The notes under the pieces: model-generated | Seen by the model: the letters and a program-made list of their open reading frames with translations, nothing else | Told to the model about the DNA's origin: nothing | The model's database searches: none | Position numbers and translations under genes: made by a program | Source of the DNA: Alkalihalobacillus trypoxylicola | GTDB taxonomy: Bacteria > Bacillota > Bacilli > Bacillales > Bacillaceae_D | Length of the DNA: 64,000 nucleotides | NCBI RefSeq assembly: GCF_001590785.1 | Contig: NZ_LTAO01000001.1 | Coordinates: forward strand, 62,001 to 126,000 | Direction of reading: 5' to 3' | Shown here: positions 17,265-25,273 of the stretch, one piece after another | How positions within the stretch are numbered: the stretch's first letter is position 1 | Layout of the letters: every line of letters starts with the position of its first letter

Positions 17265-17320
17265 CTAAAAAAAGCCTTTATTTCATTTAGAAATAAAAGC
17301 TTTCGGTTAACCGATCAGCA
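17265..17320 (-). promoter_or_regulatory. Two-hairpin attenuator-like element, copy 2 (after cysA)
   Basis: The minus strand carries mini-hairpin UCGG-UUAA-CCGA (17303-17314, within GATCGGTTAACCGAAAG) followed at once by a 13-bp terminator stem (17272-17284 with 17290-17302) and seven T. AGGAGG of the next gene follows the T-run. It begins about 12 nt after the cysA stop. Confidence 0.65.
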
Positions 17321-17328
17321 CTCATAGA

Positions 17329-18408
17329 TTATATTGAGAATTCTTCTGGTAAAAAAACTTTCATTTGTCTAGGCTTAACATAGATTACTTGGTTCAGTTT
17401 TAATTGAAGTTGAGAAAATCGTTCTTTTTCTACTTCTAATTCAATGGATTCTCCATTCTCACGTAGTCCCTCTAAAAATACAATTGGACCGACTGCATGT
17501 ATATATTGCACAGTGATAGGTAAAAATTCAACGTCCTTTTCTAACTGAATATCAAAATGGTGTGGTCTTGTGTAAGCAAGTGCTTCTTCGGCAATTTGAG
17601 ATTGATCTTTTATATTATTCTCTATATTACTAGTTTGATAGCCTGATGTTTCAAAAACCCCTTCTTGCATACGGCCTTTAAATATATTTACATTCCCTAA
17701 GAAATCAAAAACAAATGGACTATTTGGATTTTCATATACATCATCCGGAGAGCCAATTTGTTTGATTTTCCCTTCGTTCATAACGACTACCCGATCAGAT
17801 ACATCTAAAGCTTCTTCTTGGTCATGTGTAACAAACACGCTCGTAATATGATATTCATCATGTAATTTTCTAAGCCATTTACGTAAATCTTTACGGACCT
17901 TTGCATCTAAAGCACCAAATGGCTCATCTAACAACAACACTTTAGGCTGAACCGCCAAAGCACGAGCGAGAGCAACGCGTTGTCTTTGCCCACCAGAAAG
18001 TTGACTTGGAAAACGCTTGTCATATCCTTCTAATTTAACTAATGAAAGAAGCTCATTCACCTTATCTTTTATATCTTTTTTTGAAAGTCGCTCTTTTTTA
18101 GGCTTAACACGAAGTCCATAAGAGATATTATCTGCAACTGTCATATGAGAAAATAATGCATAATGTTGAAAAACAAACCCAACTTGTCGTTTGATTGCCT
18201 CAACAGTAGTCATGTTCTGTTCATCAAAATAAATTTGCCCACCATCCGGTTGTTCAAGACCAGCAATAATTCTTAAAAGTGATGTTTTTCCAGAACCTGA
18301 GGGACCTAATAAAGCTACTAATTCCCCCGATTCAATATTTACGTTAATATCTGTCAGTGCCTGAAAGGCTCCAAAGCTTTTAGATATATTTTGAATGTGA
18401 ATAGACAC
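17329..18408 (-). CDS. cysA: Sulfate/thiosulfate ABC transporter ATP-binding protein
   Basis: This 359-residue ATPase powers sulfate import with CysT and CysW. It has Walker [10 protein letters not shown] (residues 35-43), signature LSGGQRQR, Walker [13 protein letters not shown] and H-loop [12 protein letters not shown]-terminal TOBE-like regulatory region of about 120 residues follows. The start is GTG at 18408, 5 nt after the CysW stop, with only a weak ribosome-binding site, which suggests translational coupling. The operon order sbp-cysT-cysW-cysA is typical. A terminator-bearing element follows the stop. Confidence 0.95.
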   Translation of the reverse strand: MSIHIQNISKSFGAFQALTDINVNIESGELVALLGPSGSGKTSLLRIIAGLEQPDGGQIYFDEQNMTTVEAIKRQVGFVFQHYALFSHMTVADNISYGLRVKPKKERLSKKDIKDKVNELLSLVKLEGYDKRFPSQLSGGQRQRVALARALAVQPKVLLLDEPFGALDAKVRKDLRKWLRKLHDEYHITSVFVTHDQEEALDVSDRVVVMNEGKIKQIGSPDDVYENPNSPFVFDFLGNVNIFKGRMQEGVFETSGYQTSNIENNIKDQSQIAEEALAYTRPHHFDIQLEKDVEFLPITVQYIHAVGPIVFLEGLRENGESIELEVEKERFSQLQLKLNQVIYVKPRQMKVFLPEEFSI

Positions 18409-18415
18409 TTTCTTG

Positions 18416-19288
18416 TTACACCGCCTTCTTATGATTCGCTGCTTTCCATTCTATTGAGTTCTTAACAATGATTGTCACAATGGCTAAAATAGACATTAAT
18501 GATGCAACGGCAAACGCTGCGGTAAATTGGTATTCATTGTATAAAATTTCTACATGTAAGGGCATTGTATTCGTCATCCCTCTTATCTTTCCAGAAACAA
18601 CGGACACAGCACCAAATTCACCAATGGCTCTAGCGTTACAAAGAATCATTCCATAGATGAGTCCCCATTTTATATTGGGAAGTGTAACATGCAAGAATGT
18701 CTTCCAGCCGTTAGCCCCAAGAGTAACAGAGGCTTCTTCTTCTGCTGTTCCTTGTGCCTGCATTAAAGGAATTAATTCTCTTGCAACAAAAGGAACGGTT
18801 ACAAACATTGTTGCTAATACAATTCCAGGTAATGAAAAAATAATCTGTAAGCCTCTTTCGATAAAAAAGGGACCCACTAATCCGTGTACACTAAATAACA
18901 ATACAAAAACAAGTCCTGCAATGACAGGTGAAATGGAGAATGGTAAATCAATAATCGTCGTTAAAAAGCTTTTTCCTCGAAATGAGTATTTAGATATTAA
19001 CCAGGCTGCCATTAGACCAAATAATGTATTTAATGGTACTGTAATCGCAACGACCAGTAGGGTTAGCTTAATGGCTGATAGTGCATCAGGTTCCGTAATC
19101 GATGCCATGTAAACAGATATGCCCTGTTCAAAAGCTTTTATAAAAATAGCCACTAACGGTAGCAATAAAAACAATGTTAAAAATATAAGGGCTATCGTAA
19201 TTAATGTCCATTGAACGGTTTTTGATTCACTAGTTGACTTGGGACCTGGTATGGTTTTAGTTGTTTTAATGGGTGTCAAGCTAGACAT
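18416..19288 (-). CDS. cysW: Sulfate ABC transporter permease CysW
   Basis: This inner-membrane permease of 290 residues has about six helices and the binding-protein-dependent transport motif, with the EAA loop around [22 protein letters not shown]. With CysT it forms the sulfate channel. The ATG at 19286-19288 has AAAGGAG upstream and overlaps the end of cysT by 14 codon-independent bases; the longer frame from 19330 lacks a ribosome-binding site. The tail includes the conserved [13 protein letters not shown] block near residue 230. Confidence 0.95.
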   Translation of the reverse strand: MSSLTPIKTTKTIPGPKSTSESKTVQWTLITIALIFLTLFLLLPLVAIFIKAFEQGISVYMASITEPDALSAIKLTLLVVAITVPLNTLFGLMAAWLISKYSFRGKSFLTTIIDLPFSISPVIAGLVFVLLFSVHGLVGPFFIERGLQIIFSLPGIVLATMFVTVPFVARELIPLMQAQGTAEEEASVTLGANGWKTFLHVTLPNIKWGLIYGMILCNARAIGEFGAVSVVSGKIRGMTNTMPLHVEILYNEYQFTAAFAVASLMSILAIVTIIVKNSIEWKAANHKKAV

Positions 19289-19302
19289 TGAAAACTCTCC
19301 TT

Positions 19303-20139
19303 TTACGCATGTCTTCTCCCACTCCACCATTGAATGAGATTAATAAATAAAAGCATAAAAAACGAAATAACCAGCATAACTGCTGCTATAGCAGTTGCTC
19401 CTTGATAATCAAATTGTTCTAATTTAGTCATAATTAACAATGGGGTAATTTCTGTTCGCATAGGCATATTTCCGGATATAAATACGACAGAACCATATTC
19501 TCCTAACGCTCTAGCAAATGCGAGTGCAAATCCTGTTAAAAGCGCAGGTAGTACGATAGGTACAATAATTTTAGTGAATGTATAATACCGATTTGCTCCT
19601 AGACTAGCTGATGCTTCTTCTAACTCTTTTTCAATACTTGCTAAAACAGGCTGAACCATTCTGACAACAAAAGGCAAACCAATAAAGGTTAAAGCCACCA
19701 TAATACCAAGTGGAGTAAAAGCGATTCTAATCCCTAAAATATCTAAATATTGTCCTACCCAGCCATTGGAAGCATATAACGTTGTTAAAGCAATCCCAGC
19801 TACGGCTGTAGGTAATGCAAAGGGTAAATCAATTAATCCATCTAGTATTCTCTTTCCAGCAAAATCATAGCGTACAAGTACCCAAGCTATAAGCATTCCA
19901 AAAATAGCATTTATAAAAGCTGCAACAAAAGCTGCTCCAAAACTTAATTTATAGGAAGCGACCACTCTTGGGTCTGTTACCGTCGCCCAAAAACGCTCCC
20001 ACCCCATTTCAAATGTATTAAAGAAAATCATTAATAATGGAATTAGAATGAGTAAAGTCACATACATCATGGTGAATCCAAAGGTTAGACCAAATCCAGG
20101 TAATACACTATATTGCTTAAATTTCCATTTGCGCCTCAA
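19303..20139 (-). CDS. cysT: Sulfate ABC transporter permease CysT (CysU)
   Basis: This 278-residue permease has six predicted helices, the EAA-loop segment [25 protein letters not shown] and the block [19 protein letters not shown] that marks CysT. It pairs with CysW. The start is TTG at 20137-20139 with GAGAGGAG 8 nt upstream. The sulfate-binding protein gene lies 99 bp upstream; a GC-poor hairpin of the CTCTCTTAC/GAGAGAGG kind lies between and might trim expression of the distal genes, which is inference. Confidence 0.94.
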   Translation of the reverse strand: MRRKWKFKQYSVLPGFGLTFGFTMMYVTLLILIPLLMIFFNTFEMGWERFWATVTDPRVVASYKLSFGAAFVAAFINAIFGMLIAWVLVRYDFAGKRILDGLIDLPFALPTAVAGIALTTLYASNGWVGQYLDILGIRIAFTPLGIMVALTFIGLPFVVRMVQPVLASIEKELEEASASLGANRYYTFTKIIVPIVLPALLTGFALAFARALGEYGSVVFISGNMPMRTEITPLLIMTKLEQFDYQGATAIAAVMLVISFFMLLFINLIQWWSGRRHA

Positions 20140-20238
20140 AACTTAAACTCCTCTCTGCACTTATAAAAAGCTCTATCGATTATCACCATCTTTTCCTCTC
20201 TCACCTGGACGAAAAAGTAAGAGAGGAGTTGATAGCCT

Positions 20239-21294
20239 TTAAGGCTGATAGATTTGGTCGAAGACTCCACCATCATTAAAGTGTACTTCTTGTGCTTCTT
20301 GCCAACCTCCGAAAACCTCATCAATTGTAAATAATTGAATATCAGGAAAAATATCATGTTGAGACAAGATTTCCTCATTTCTCGGTCTATAATAATGCTC
20401 AGCAGCTAATTCTTGGCCAATATCGGTATACAAATATTCTAAATAGGCTTCCGCAACCTCTCTCGTTCCCTTATTATCTACATTTGTATCTACAACAGAG
20501 ACAGGAGGTTCAGCTAAAATACTAATCGAAGGATTTATGATCTCAAACTCGTCTTCTCCTAGCTCATTAATAGCTAAATAAGCTTCATTTTCCCACGATA
20601 AGAAAACATCACCTATCTTTCTTTCAACAAAGGTAGTGGTTGCTCCCCGAGCACCAGAATCTAGAACTTCTACATTTTGATATAACTTACTAACAAAATC
20701 TTGAGCAGCTTCTTCACTACCATATTCTTCTAGTGCATAACCCCAAGCCGCCAGGTAGTTCCAACGGGCTCCTCCAGAAGTTTTTGGATTTGGAGTAATA
20801 ACTGAAATATCGTCTTTTACTAGGTCATCCCAATCTTGAATGTTATAAGGGTTTCCTTTTCGTACCAAGAAAACGATTGTTGAAGTATATGGAGTAGAAT
20901 TATCCTCTAAACGTGATTGCCAGTCTTCCGGTATTAGCTCTCTAGAATCATGTAAAACATCGATATCATACGCTAATGCAAGGGTTACTACATCCGCTTC
21001 TAATCCATCAATGACAGAGCGCGCCTGACTACCCGAGCCACCGTGAGATTGGTTTATCGTTACATTCTGTCCGGTTTCTTCCTTCCAATAACTTATAAAT
21101 TCTTCATTAAAATCCTGATATAATTCTCTCGTAGGGTCATAGGAAACGTTAAGAATTTCTATGTTCTCTCCTGCTTCTCCACCTGAGCTTGACTCTTCAT
21201 TACCTGTTGACGCTTGCTCATTTTGGCACCCGGATAATACCAACCCGGCAATCATTATTAATCCTAGACCTGATACCCACTTGAATTTTTGCAT
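20239..21294 (-). CDS. sbp: Sulfate-binding lipoprotein of the CysTWA transporter
   Basis: This extracellular solute-binding protein of about 351 residues has lipobox VLSGC near residue 23. The body carries the sulfate-binding blocks [36 protein letters not shown] and [19 protein letters not shown], which in this family bind sulfate through main-chain and Ser/Trp contacts. It delivers sulfate to CysT/W. The chosen ATG, at 21292-21294, has GGGGAG 9 nt upstream; an in-frame TTG three codons earlier is less likely. It follows yezD in the operon. Confidence 0.95.
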   Translation of the reverse strand: MQKFKWVSGLGLIMIAGLVLSGCQNEQASTGNEESSSGGEAGENIEILNVSYDPTRELYQDFNEEFISYWKEETGQNVTINQSHGGSGSQARSVIDGLEADVVTLALAYDIDVLHDSRELIPEDWQSRLEDNSTPYTSTIVFLVRKGNPYNIQDWDDLVKDDISVITPNPKTSGGARWNYLAAWGYALEEYGSEEAAQDFVSKLYQNVEVLDSGARGATTTFVERKIGDVFLSWENEAYLAINELGEDEFEIINPSISILAEPPVSVVDTNVDNKGTREVAEAYLEYLYTDIGQELAAEHYYRPRNEEILSQHDIFPDIQLFTIDEVFGGWQEAQEVHFNDGGVFDQIYQP

Positions 21295-21345
21295 CCTTTC
21301 CAACTCCCCTACCCAATTTTTTCATTATCTTGTCATGATTTTATA

Positions 21346-21513
21346 TTATGAGCCGCTCTTTTTTATTTTTCTTTGCTGTGCAAAACGAACTTTCTCCGTA
21401 GCATCAATTTGTGTAATTTGATGATCGTGAATGGTGATTAAAACTGTCCCAAAAGCAATCTTTTCAACTGCTTTTTTGATTTCTTCTGCCTTATGTTTAT
21501 CGTATTGCCCCAT
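21346..21513 (-). CDS. yezD: YezD-family small protein (DUF2292)
   Basis: This 55-codon gene is short enough to be missed by length cut-offs. The ATG at 21511-21513 has a very strong AAAGGAGGGG upstream and overlaps the end of the Rrf2 gene by 17 nt. The protein begins MGQYDKHKAEEIKKAV and contains FGTVLITIHDHQITQIDATEKVRF, which matches the YezD family: the central strands G-x-V-x-I-x-I-H-D and the Q-I-D/E-x-T-E-K-x-R-F end. YezD proteins accompany sulfur-assimilation genes in Bacillales; the molecular role is not known to me. The stop is at 21346-21348. Confidence 0.88.
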   Translation of the reverse strand: MGQYDKHKAEEIKKAVEKIAFGTVLITIHDHQITQIDATEKVRFAQQRKIKKSGS

Positions 21514-21943
21514 TTTGAGCCCCTCCTTTTGTTTGAATGTTTTGTTCTAAAAGGTTCTTTAAAGAGGTTTGGTCCAGCACTTCTGCAACGGTGTCACGAA
21601 CAATCCCCCACAATGGCTGTAATAAGCACGTAGACTCCAGCACACATGGTTCATAAGAAGTGACACTTACACATCCCATTGGTGCTAGTGGCCCCTCTAA
21701 TCGACGAATAACATCACCAATAAAAATATCTTGACTGTCTTGCTTTAATTGAAAGCCCCCATCCAATCCTCTTTTACTTGATATATAATCAAGTGTTTTT
21801 AACTGAGCCAATAGCTTTTCTAAATAGGGAGCAGGAACTAACGTTTCCTCACTTATTTCCTTCACTTTAAACCTTTTATCAGGTTGCTTAGCTAAAACAA
21901 TTAAGGCTCTTAGCGAATATTCCCCTTTACTTGACACTCTCAT
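21497..21943 (-). CDS. Rrf2-family regulator with Fe-S cysteine triad
   Basis: This regulator of 148 residues has a winged-helix N-terminal domain (MRVSSKGEYSLRALIVLA) and a C-terminal dimer helix. Three cysteines, C91, C100 and C106 (C-x8-C-x5-C), sit where IscR and NsrR bind an Fe-S cluster. CymR, the usual Bacillus sulfur repressor of this family, lacks such a triad. The frame can start at GTG 21952, but ATG 21941-21943 has GAGGTGG 6 nt upstream and gives the usual N-terminus. It is the first gene of the sulfate operon and overlaps yezD, so it probably controls sulfate uptake; the signal is unknown. Confidence 0.9.
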   Translation of the reverse strand: MRVSSKGEYSLRALIVLAKQPDKRFKVKEISEETLVPAPYLEKLLAQLKTLDYISSKRGLDGGFQLKQDSQDIFIGDVIRRLEGPLAPMGCVSVTSYEPCVLESTCLLQPLWGIVRDTVAEVLDQTSLKNLLEQNIQTKGGAQNGAIR

Positions 21944-21954
21944 TGCTTCCACCT

Positions 21955-21973
21955 CTTAATTATAAGTATTAAG
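21955..21973. promoter_or_regulatory. Inverted repeat before the Rrf2 gene, candidate operator
   Basis: CTTAAT-N7-ATTAAG is a perfect 6-bp inverted repeat that lies between the leader terminator and the ribosome-binding site of the Rrf2 gene. Rrf2 regulators bind short palindromes near their own genes, so this may be an autoregulatory site. AT-rich repeats arise easily by chance. Confidence 0.35.
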
Positions 21974-21995
21974 ATATGTTAAGTCGGGTTTATCC

Positions 21996-22060
21996 AAAAA
22001 TAAAAAAATAGCCTTAACTAGTGAGTTGATCTAGCTAAGGCCTTCGGTTGTCCGATCAGC
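21996..22060 (-). promoter_or_regulatory. Leader RNA of the sulfate operon: two-hairpin attenuator-like element, copy 1
   Basis: The minus strand carries mini-hairpin UCGG-ACAA-CCGA (22044-22055, within GATCGGACAACCGAAGG) followed directly by an 11-bp terminator stem (22011-22021 with 22031-22041) and a T-rich run. It lies between a strong promoter (22084-22112) and the Rrf2 gene, so the operon should be transcribed through it. It also serves as the only terminator for the upstream ABC ATPase gene. The terminator loop holds GATCA, complementary to the TGATC 5' of the mini-hairpin. Confidence 0.65.
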
Positions 22061-22083
22061 ATTATATCTTATTTGTATCTATA

Positions 22084-22112
22084 ATATTATTCATATTAAT
22101 CATACCTGTCAA
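22084..22112 (-). promoter_or_regulatory. Sigma-A promoter of the sulfate operon
   Basis: TTGACA (22107-22112), a 17-nt spacer and TAATAT (22084-22089) stand on the minus strand, just after the upstream ATPase stop. The predicted start near 22076 gives a leader of about 70 nt up to the terminator. Confidence 0.75.
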
Positions 22113-22140
22113 GTGTGAATTAAAACTTTTCTAAAATTTC

Positions 22141-22923
22141 TTACTTTTTTATTTGTAGCCAAGGTCTATCATAATTCCATTGCAAGGTCACAGGAAGCTG
22201 AAATGTCTGCGATAGATTATGTTCATTTAACATTTCTCCTTTATTTCCCTTTGCTACTATTTGTCCATTATGTAAAAGCAAAACGTGACTGATGCTCGGT
22301 ACAATTTCTTCAAGATGATGCGTTACATATAAAATAGTGGGTGCTGTTTCTAATTGAGTAATTTCCTCTATCGTCTCTAATAGCTGTTCTCTTATATAAA
22401 CATCTAGTCCATTACATGGCTCATCTAATATTAATAATTCTGGCTTAACGATGAGAGCCCTCGCAATCATGGTTCGCCTTTTTTCACCTTGTGATAAATG
22501 TTGGAACGTAGCATGTGCAAAATGCTCCATTTTCAGCTGCTTAAGGAGCTCTAGTGCTTCGTCTATCAAGCTCTCCTGAACTTCCTCATAAATACCAACT
22601 GAAGCGAATTTCCCGCTTAAAACAACTTCTAATACGGTATCCGTCGCCCTTGTAGCAAACCTTTCATCAAGGGCCGTACTGACCCAACCAATTCGTTTGC
22701 GTAATTCATGGATATTAGTTTGACCAAATTTTTGGTCTAGAACTGTAACCTGGCCATCAGTTGCCCATTCAAAGCCTGTTATTAATTTAAGTAATGATGT
22801 TTTTCCTGAACCATTCAATCCTAAAATCGCCCAATGCTCACCAGTTTTTACCTGCCAATTAATCCTATCTAAAAGAGTTTTTTTATTTTTTCTCCAATTG
22901 ACATTTCGTAAATCTACTTTCAT
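22141..22923 (-). CDS. ABC transporter ATP-binding protein, YlmA-like
   Basis: This 260-residue lone ATPase has Walker A GLNGSGKTS (residues 35-43), a modified signature LSQGEKRR, Walker B LLILDEPCNGLD and H-loop LYVTHHLEE. It resembles YlmA of B. subtilis and the ModF/PhnC-like group that lacks an adjacent permease. Its membrane partner, if any, is not in the window. The role is unknown. It is likely monocistronic: the ltaS terminator lies on its 5' side and the sulfate leader terminator on its 3' side. The gene is not evidently part of sulfur metabolism. Confidence 0.85.
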   Translation of the reverse strand: MKVDLRNVNWRKNKKTLLDRINWQVKTGEHWAILGLNGSGKTSLLKLITGFEWATDGQVTVLDQKFGQTNIHELRKRIGWVSTALDERFATRATDTVLEVVLSGKFASVGIYEEVQESLIDEALELLKQLKMEHFAHATFQHLSQGEKRRTMIARALIVKPELLILDEPCNGLDVYIREQLLETIEEITQLETAPTILYVTHHLEEIVPSISHVLLLHNGQIVAKGNKGEMLNEHNLSQTFQLPVTLQWNYDRPWLQIKK

Positions 22924-22987
22924 TCTGCACCCTCCTATCTGTATATCCTTATATTATATCTTGATTCTCCCTCACTTTGTCAAAGTA

Positions 22988-23022
22988 AAAAAACCTTCAA
23001 ATCCTAAGACTTTGAAGGTTTT
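22988..23022 (-). terminator. Terminator after ltaS
   Basis: The stem AAACCTTCAAA/TTTGAAGGTTT has an 8-nt loop and a T-run on the minus strand. Confidence 0.88.
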
Positions 23023-23032
23023 ACTAACTACA

Positions 23033-24928
23033 TTATTTTTCTGATTCGGTCTTCCACTCTTCTTCTGGATTTTTATAGCGTAATAAATCTCCAAAAAGAA
23101 TTTTATCGGAATAATTGAGATCAAGATTGACTCGTTCAAAATAAGGTTCACAGCTTTCAGCATCTATTTCTTCTTCTGTCTGCTTATCATAACAAATTCC
23201 TCTAGTATAAATATAATCATCACTTATGAAGCTTCCATCTCGAAGAACAACAAATGAATCTCTTTCAGGAGAATTTAAATCACTACCAAAATGATACATA
23301 TCCTTTGTATCAACCCCTAGTAAATGTAACAATGTCGGCTTAATATCGATTTGTCCACCTATCATTTCGCTAACATGGTTTTGATCATAACCTGGTATAT
23401 GAATATACATAGGAACCCTTTGCAATTGAATCGTATCAAATGGTGTTATTTCTTCTTTTTCTAAGAACATCGCCATAGAACGGTTATGGTTTTCTGAAAT
23501 ACCATAATGGTCACCATATAAAATAAATATCGAATCCTCATAAATTCCTTCTTCTTTTAGTCGATCAAAGAATACTTCTAGAGCATGATCCATATACCGA
23601 ACAGTAGGGAAGAAGCTGTTTAACGTTCTACTGCGAGAATCATATTCATCAATAAATTTATCCTCTTCATCTAAATCAAACGGATAGTGATTTGTTAATG
23701 TAATAAATTTTGTATAATATGGCTCTGGTTGACTTTTCAATAAATCAATAGATTGTTCAAAGAAATCTACATCCTTTAAACCCCAACCAACAGAATTCTC
23801 ATCATTAACATCGTAGCTATTAATATCAAAATAGCGATCATAACCCAAAGATTGATACATCATGTCACGATTCCAAAAGCTTTTATTATTAGGATGCATA
23901 ACAGAAGTGAAGTAGCCTTCCTCTCCTAGATTACTAGGTGTCGCATCATATTCGTTTCCGGCATGAGTGAAGAAAACCGATCCACTATCTCTACCAAACA
24001 TTGAATTTGCAACTAGATATTCAGAATCAGACGTTTTACCTTGAGCTGTTTGATGATAGAAATTCTCAAAATAAATACTTTCATCAATTAAAGAATTAAG
24101 AAATGGTGTAATCTCCTGACCATTCATATCATTATTAATGACGAATGTTTGAATCGATTCCATAGAGATTAAAATCACGTTTTTGCCTTCTGCTATACCA
24201 AACAATTCATCATTTGGTTCTTTATAATTTGATTTAATATAATGCTCAACTTCAACAAAGTCTGAGCTATCTGCTAATACTCGCTGAGCTCGCGTTTGTG
24301 ATTGTAAATATCCATCATATATATGATAGTTAAAAATCCCAATGTTTTTAACGATAAGGTCTCTATCGAAAGAGCGAGTCAAAAGCTGAGGTCTTTCAGC
24401 CTGTGCTAACGTTAAATTAACAACAAAAATCGAAACCGCAACAGCCATTATTAATAAAGGCTCTCTTTTTAGTGGCTTCAAATTAAAGGCTGCTCTTTTT
24501 CTCTTAAAATAATATAGAATAGCAATATCGATAAATAACCAAAAATCATACCAATGAATTAATCCACGAATACTAGACCCTAAATCTCCCATATTACTCG
24601 TTTGGAACAAAACAGGGATCGTAATATAGTCAGTAAAAAAGCGATAATATAATAAATTAAAGTAAAGTATTAAAGTCGCAATCGTTGTTAATACGATAAT
24701 CGCCGATTTTCGCCTTTTTGACGAAAAAAAGAAACCAATCCCTATTATTAATATTGCAGAGCTAAGCGGGTTGAAAAATAGTAAGAACTCTTGCAAAGGA
24801 TTTTCCGACGGAATATTAAAGCCAATTTTATAAACGAGATACGTTTTTATCCATAAAAAAAAGACTGCTAATGAAAAAAATTGTAACCTATAAAAAAAGT
24901 TTTTCACTTTCGTCATATTTAATTTCAA
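23033..24928 (-). CDS. ltaS: Lipoteichoic acid synthase-type sulfatase family protein
   Basis: This 631-residue protein has five membrane helices in its first 175 residues, then a signal-peptidase-like site AQA-ERP (about 175-180), then an extracellular sulfatase/phosphoglycerol transferase domain. Catalytic Thr299 lies in GKTSDSEY, with Glu257 in SMES and a metal-binding YGDHYG. LtaS enzymes polymerise glycerol phosphate from phosphatidylglycerol onto a glycolipid. Bacillus species carry several paralogues (LtaS, YfnI, YqgS, YvgJ), so the exact role (main synthase, stress synthase or primase) is not settled. The TTG start at 24926-24928 has AAGGGGAA upstream. Confidence 0.9.
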   Translation of the reverse strand: MKLNMTKVKNFFYRLQFFSLAVFFLWIKTYLVYKIGFNIPSENPLQEFLLFFNPLSSAILIIGIGFFFSSKRRKSAIIVLTTIATLILYFNLLYYRFFTDYITIPVLFQTSNMGDLGSSIRGLIHWYDFWLFIDIAILYYFKRKRAAFNLKPLKREPLLIMAVAVSIFVVNLTLAQAERPQLLTRSFDRDLIVKNIGIFNYHIYDGYLQSQTRAQRVLADSSDFVEVEHYIKSNYKEPNDELFGIAEGKNVILISMESIQTFVINNDMNGQEITPFLNSLIDESIYFENFYHQTAQGKTSDSEYLVANSMFGRDSGSVFFTHAGNEYDATPSNLGEEGYFTSVMHPNNKSFWNRDMMYQSLGYDRYFDINSYDVNDENSVGWGLKDVDFFEQSIDLLKSQPEPYYTKFITLTNHYPFDLDEEDKFIDEYDSRSRTLNSFFPTVRYMDHALEVFFDRLKEEGIYEDSIFILYGDHYGISENHNRSMAMFLEKEEITPFDTIQLQRVPMYIHIPGYDQNHVSEMIGGQIDIKPTLLHLLGVDTKDMYHFGSDLNSPERDSFVVLRDGSFISDDYIYTRGICYDKQTEEEIDAESCEPYFERVNLDLNYSDKILFGDLLRYKNPEEEWKTESEK

Positions 24929-25220
24929 TGTAAATTCCCCTTCCTAATCCATAAAACATATTAACTTTTTCTTTATATTTCTCTCTCTTTTTTTAAGTTA
25001 ACATTAATAATCTTAACGGAATGCCAAAATAAGTCAATAGAAATAATGTGTAAGATCATGAGAAGTACCGACAAAATAATCGAATAAACGAGCTGTTATT
25101 CTGCCATCTACTTAATTTAGACGAGATATCATTCAAAAAGGTTTCATTTTTTTTACCTTTTATTCATAAAAAGATCCGACCATCGTCTTTTACAAAACCT
25201 TTACCTTTACTTCATATTTC
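24929..25220. other. Gene-free interval between ltaS and zwf
   Basis: I see no gene here. The minus strand holds a TTGACT box near 25036 that could belong to an ltaS promoter, with a weak -10. The rest is AT-rich. Confidence 0.5.
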
Positions 25221-25258
25221 AAAAAAGAACTTTCAGCCTACATAGACTAAAAGTTCTT
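25221..25258 (-). terminator. Terminator after zwf
   Basis: The 14-nt stem AAGAACTTTCAGCC/GACTAAAAGTTCTT has G-U pairs and a six-T tail on the minus strand. Confidence 0.85.
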
Positions 25259-25273
25259 CTCCAAAATACATTG

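Noticed and set aside
20136-20378. An 80-codon minus-strand frame between cysT and the sulfate-binding protein
   Set aside because: It overlaps the binding-protein gene in another frame and lacks a ribosome-binding site.
21951-21967. A second promoter (TATAAT) directly before the Rrf2 gene
   Set aside because: No acceptable -35 lies 16-18 nt upstream, and the box abuts the ribosome-binding site, leaving no room for a leader.
16290-22060. The three two-hairpin elements as SAM (S-box) or T-box leaders
   Set aside because: They are about 55-65 nt long and lack the S-box four-way junction and the T-box AGGGUGGAACCGCG sequence.
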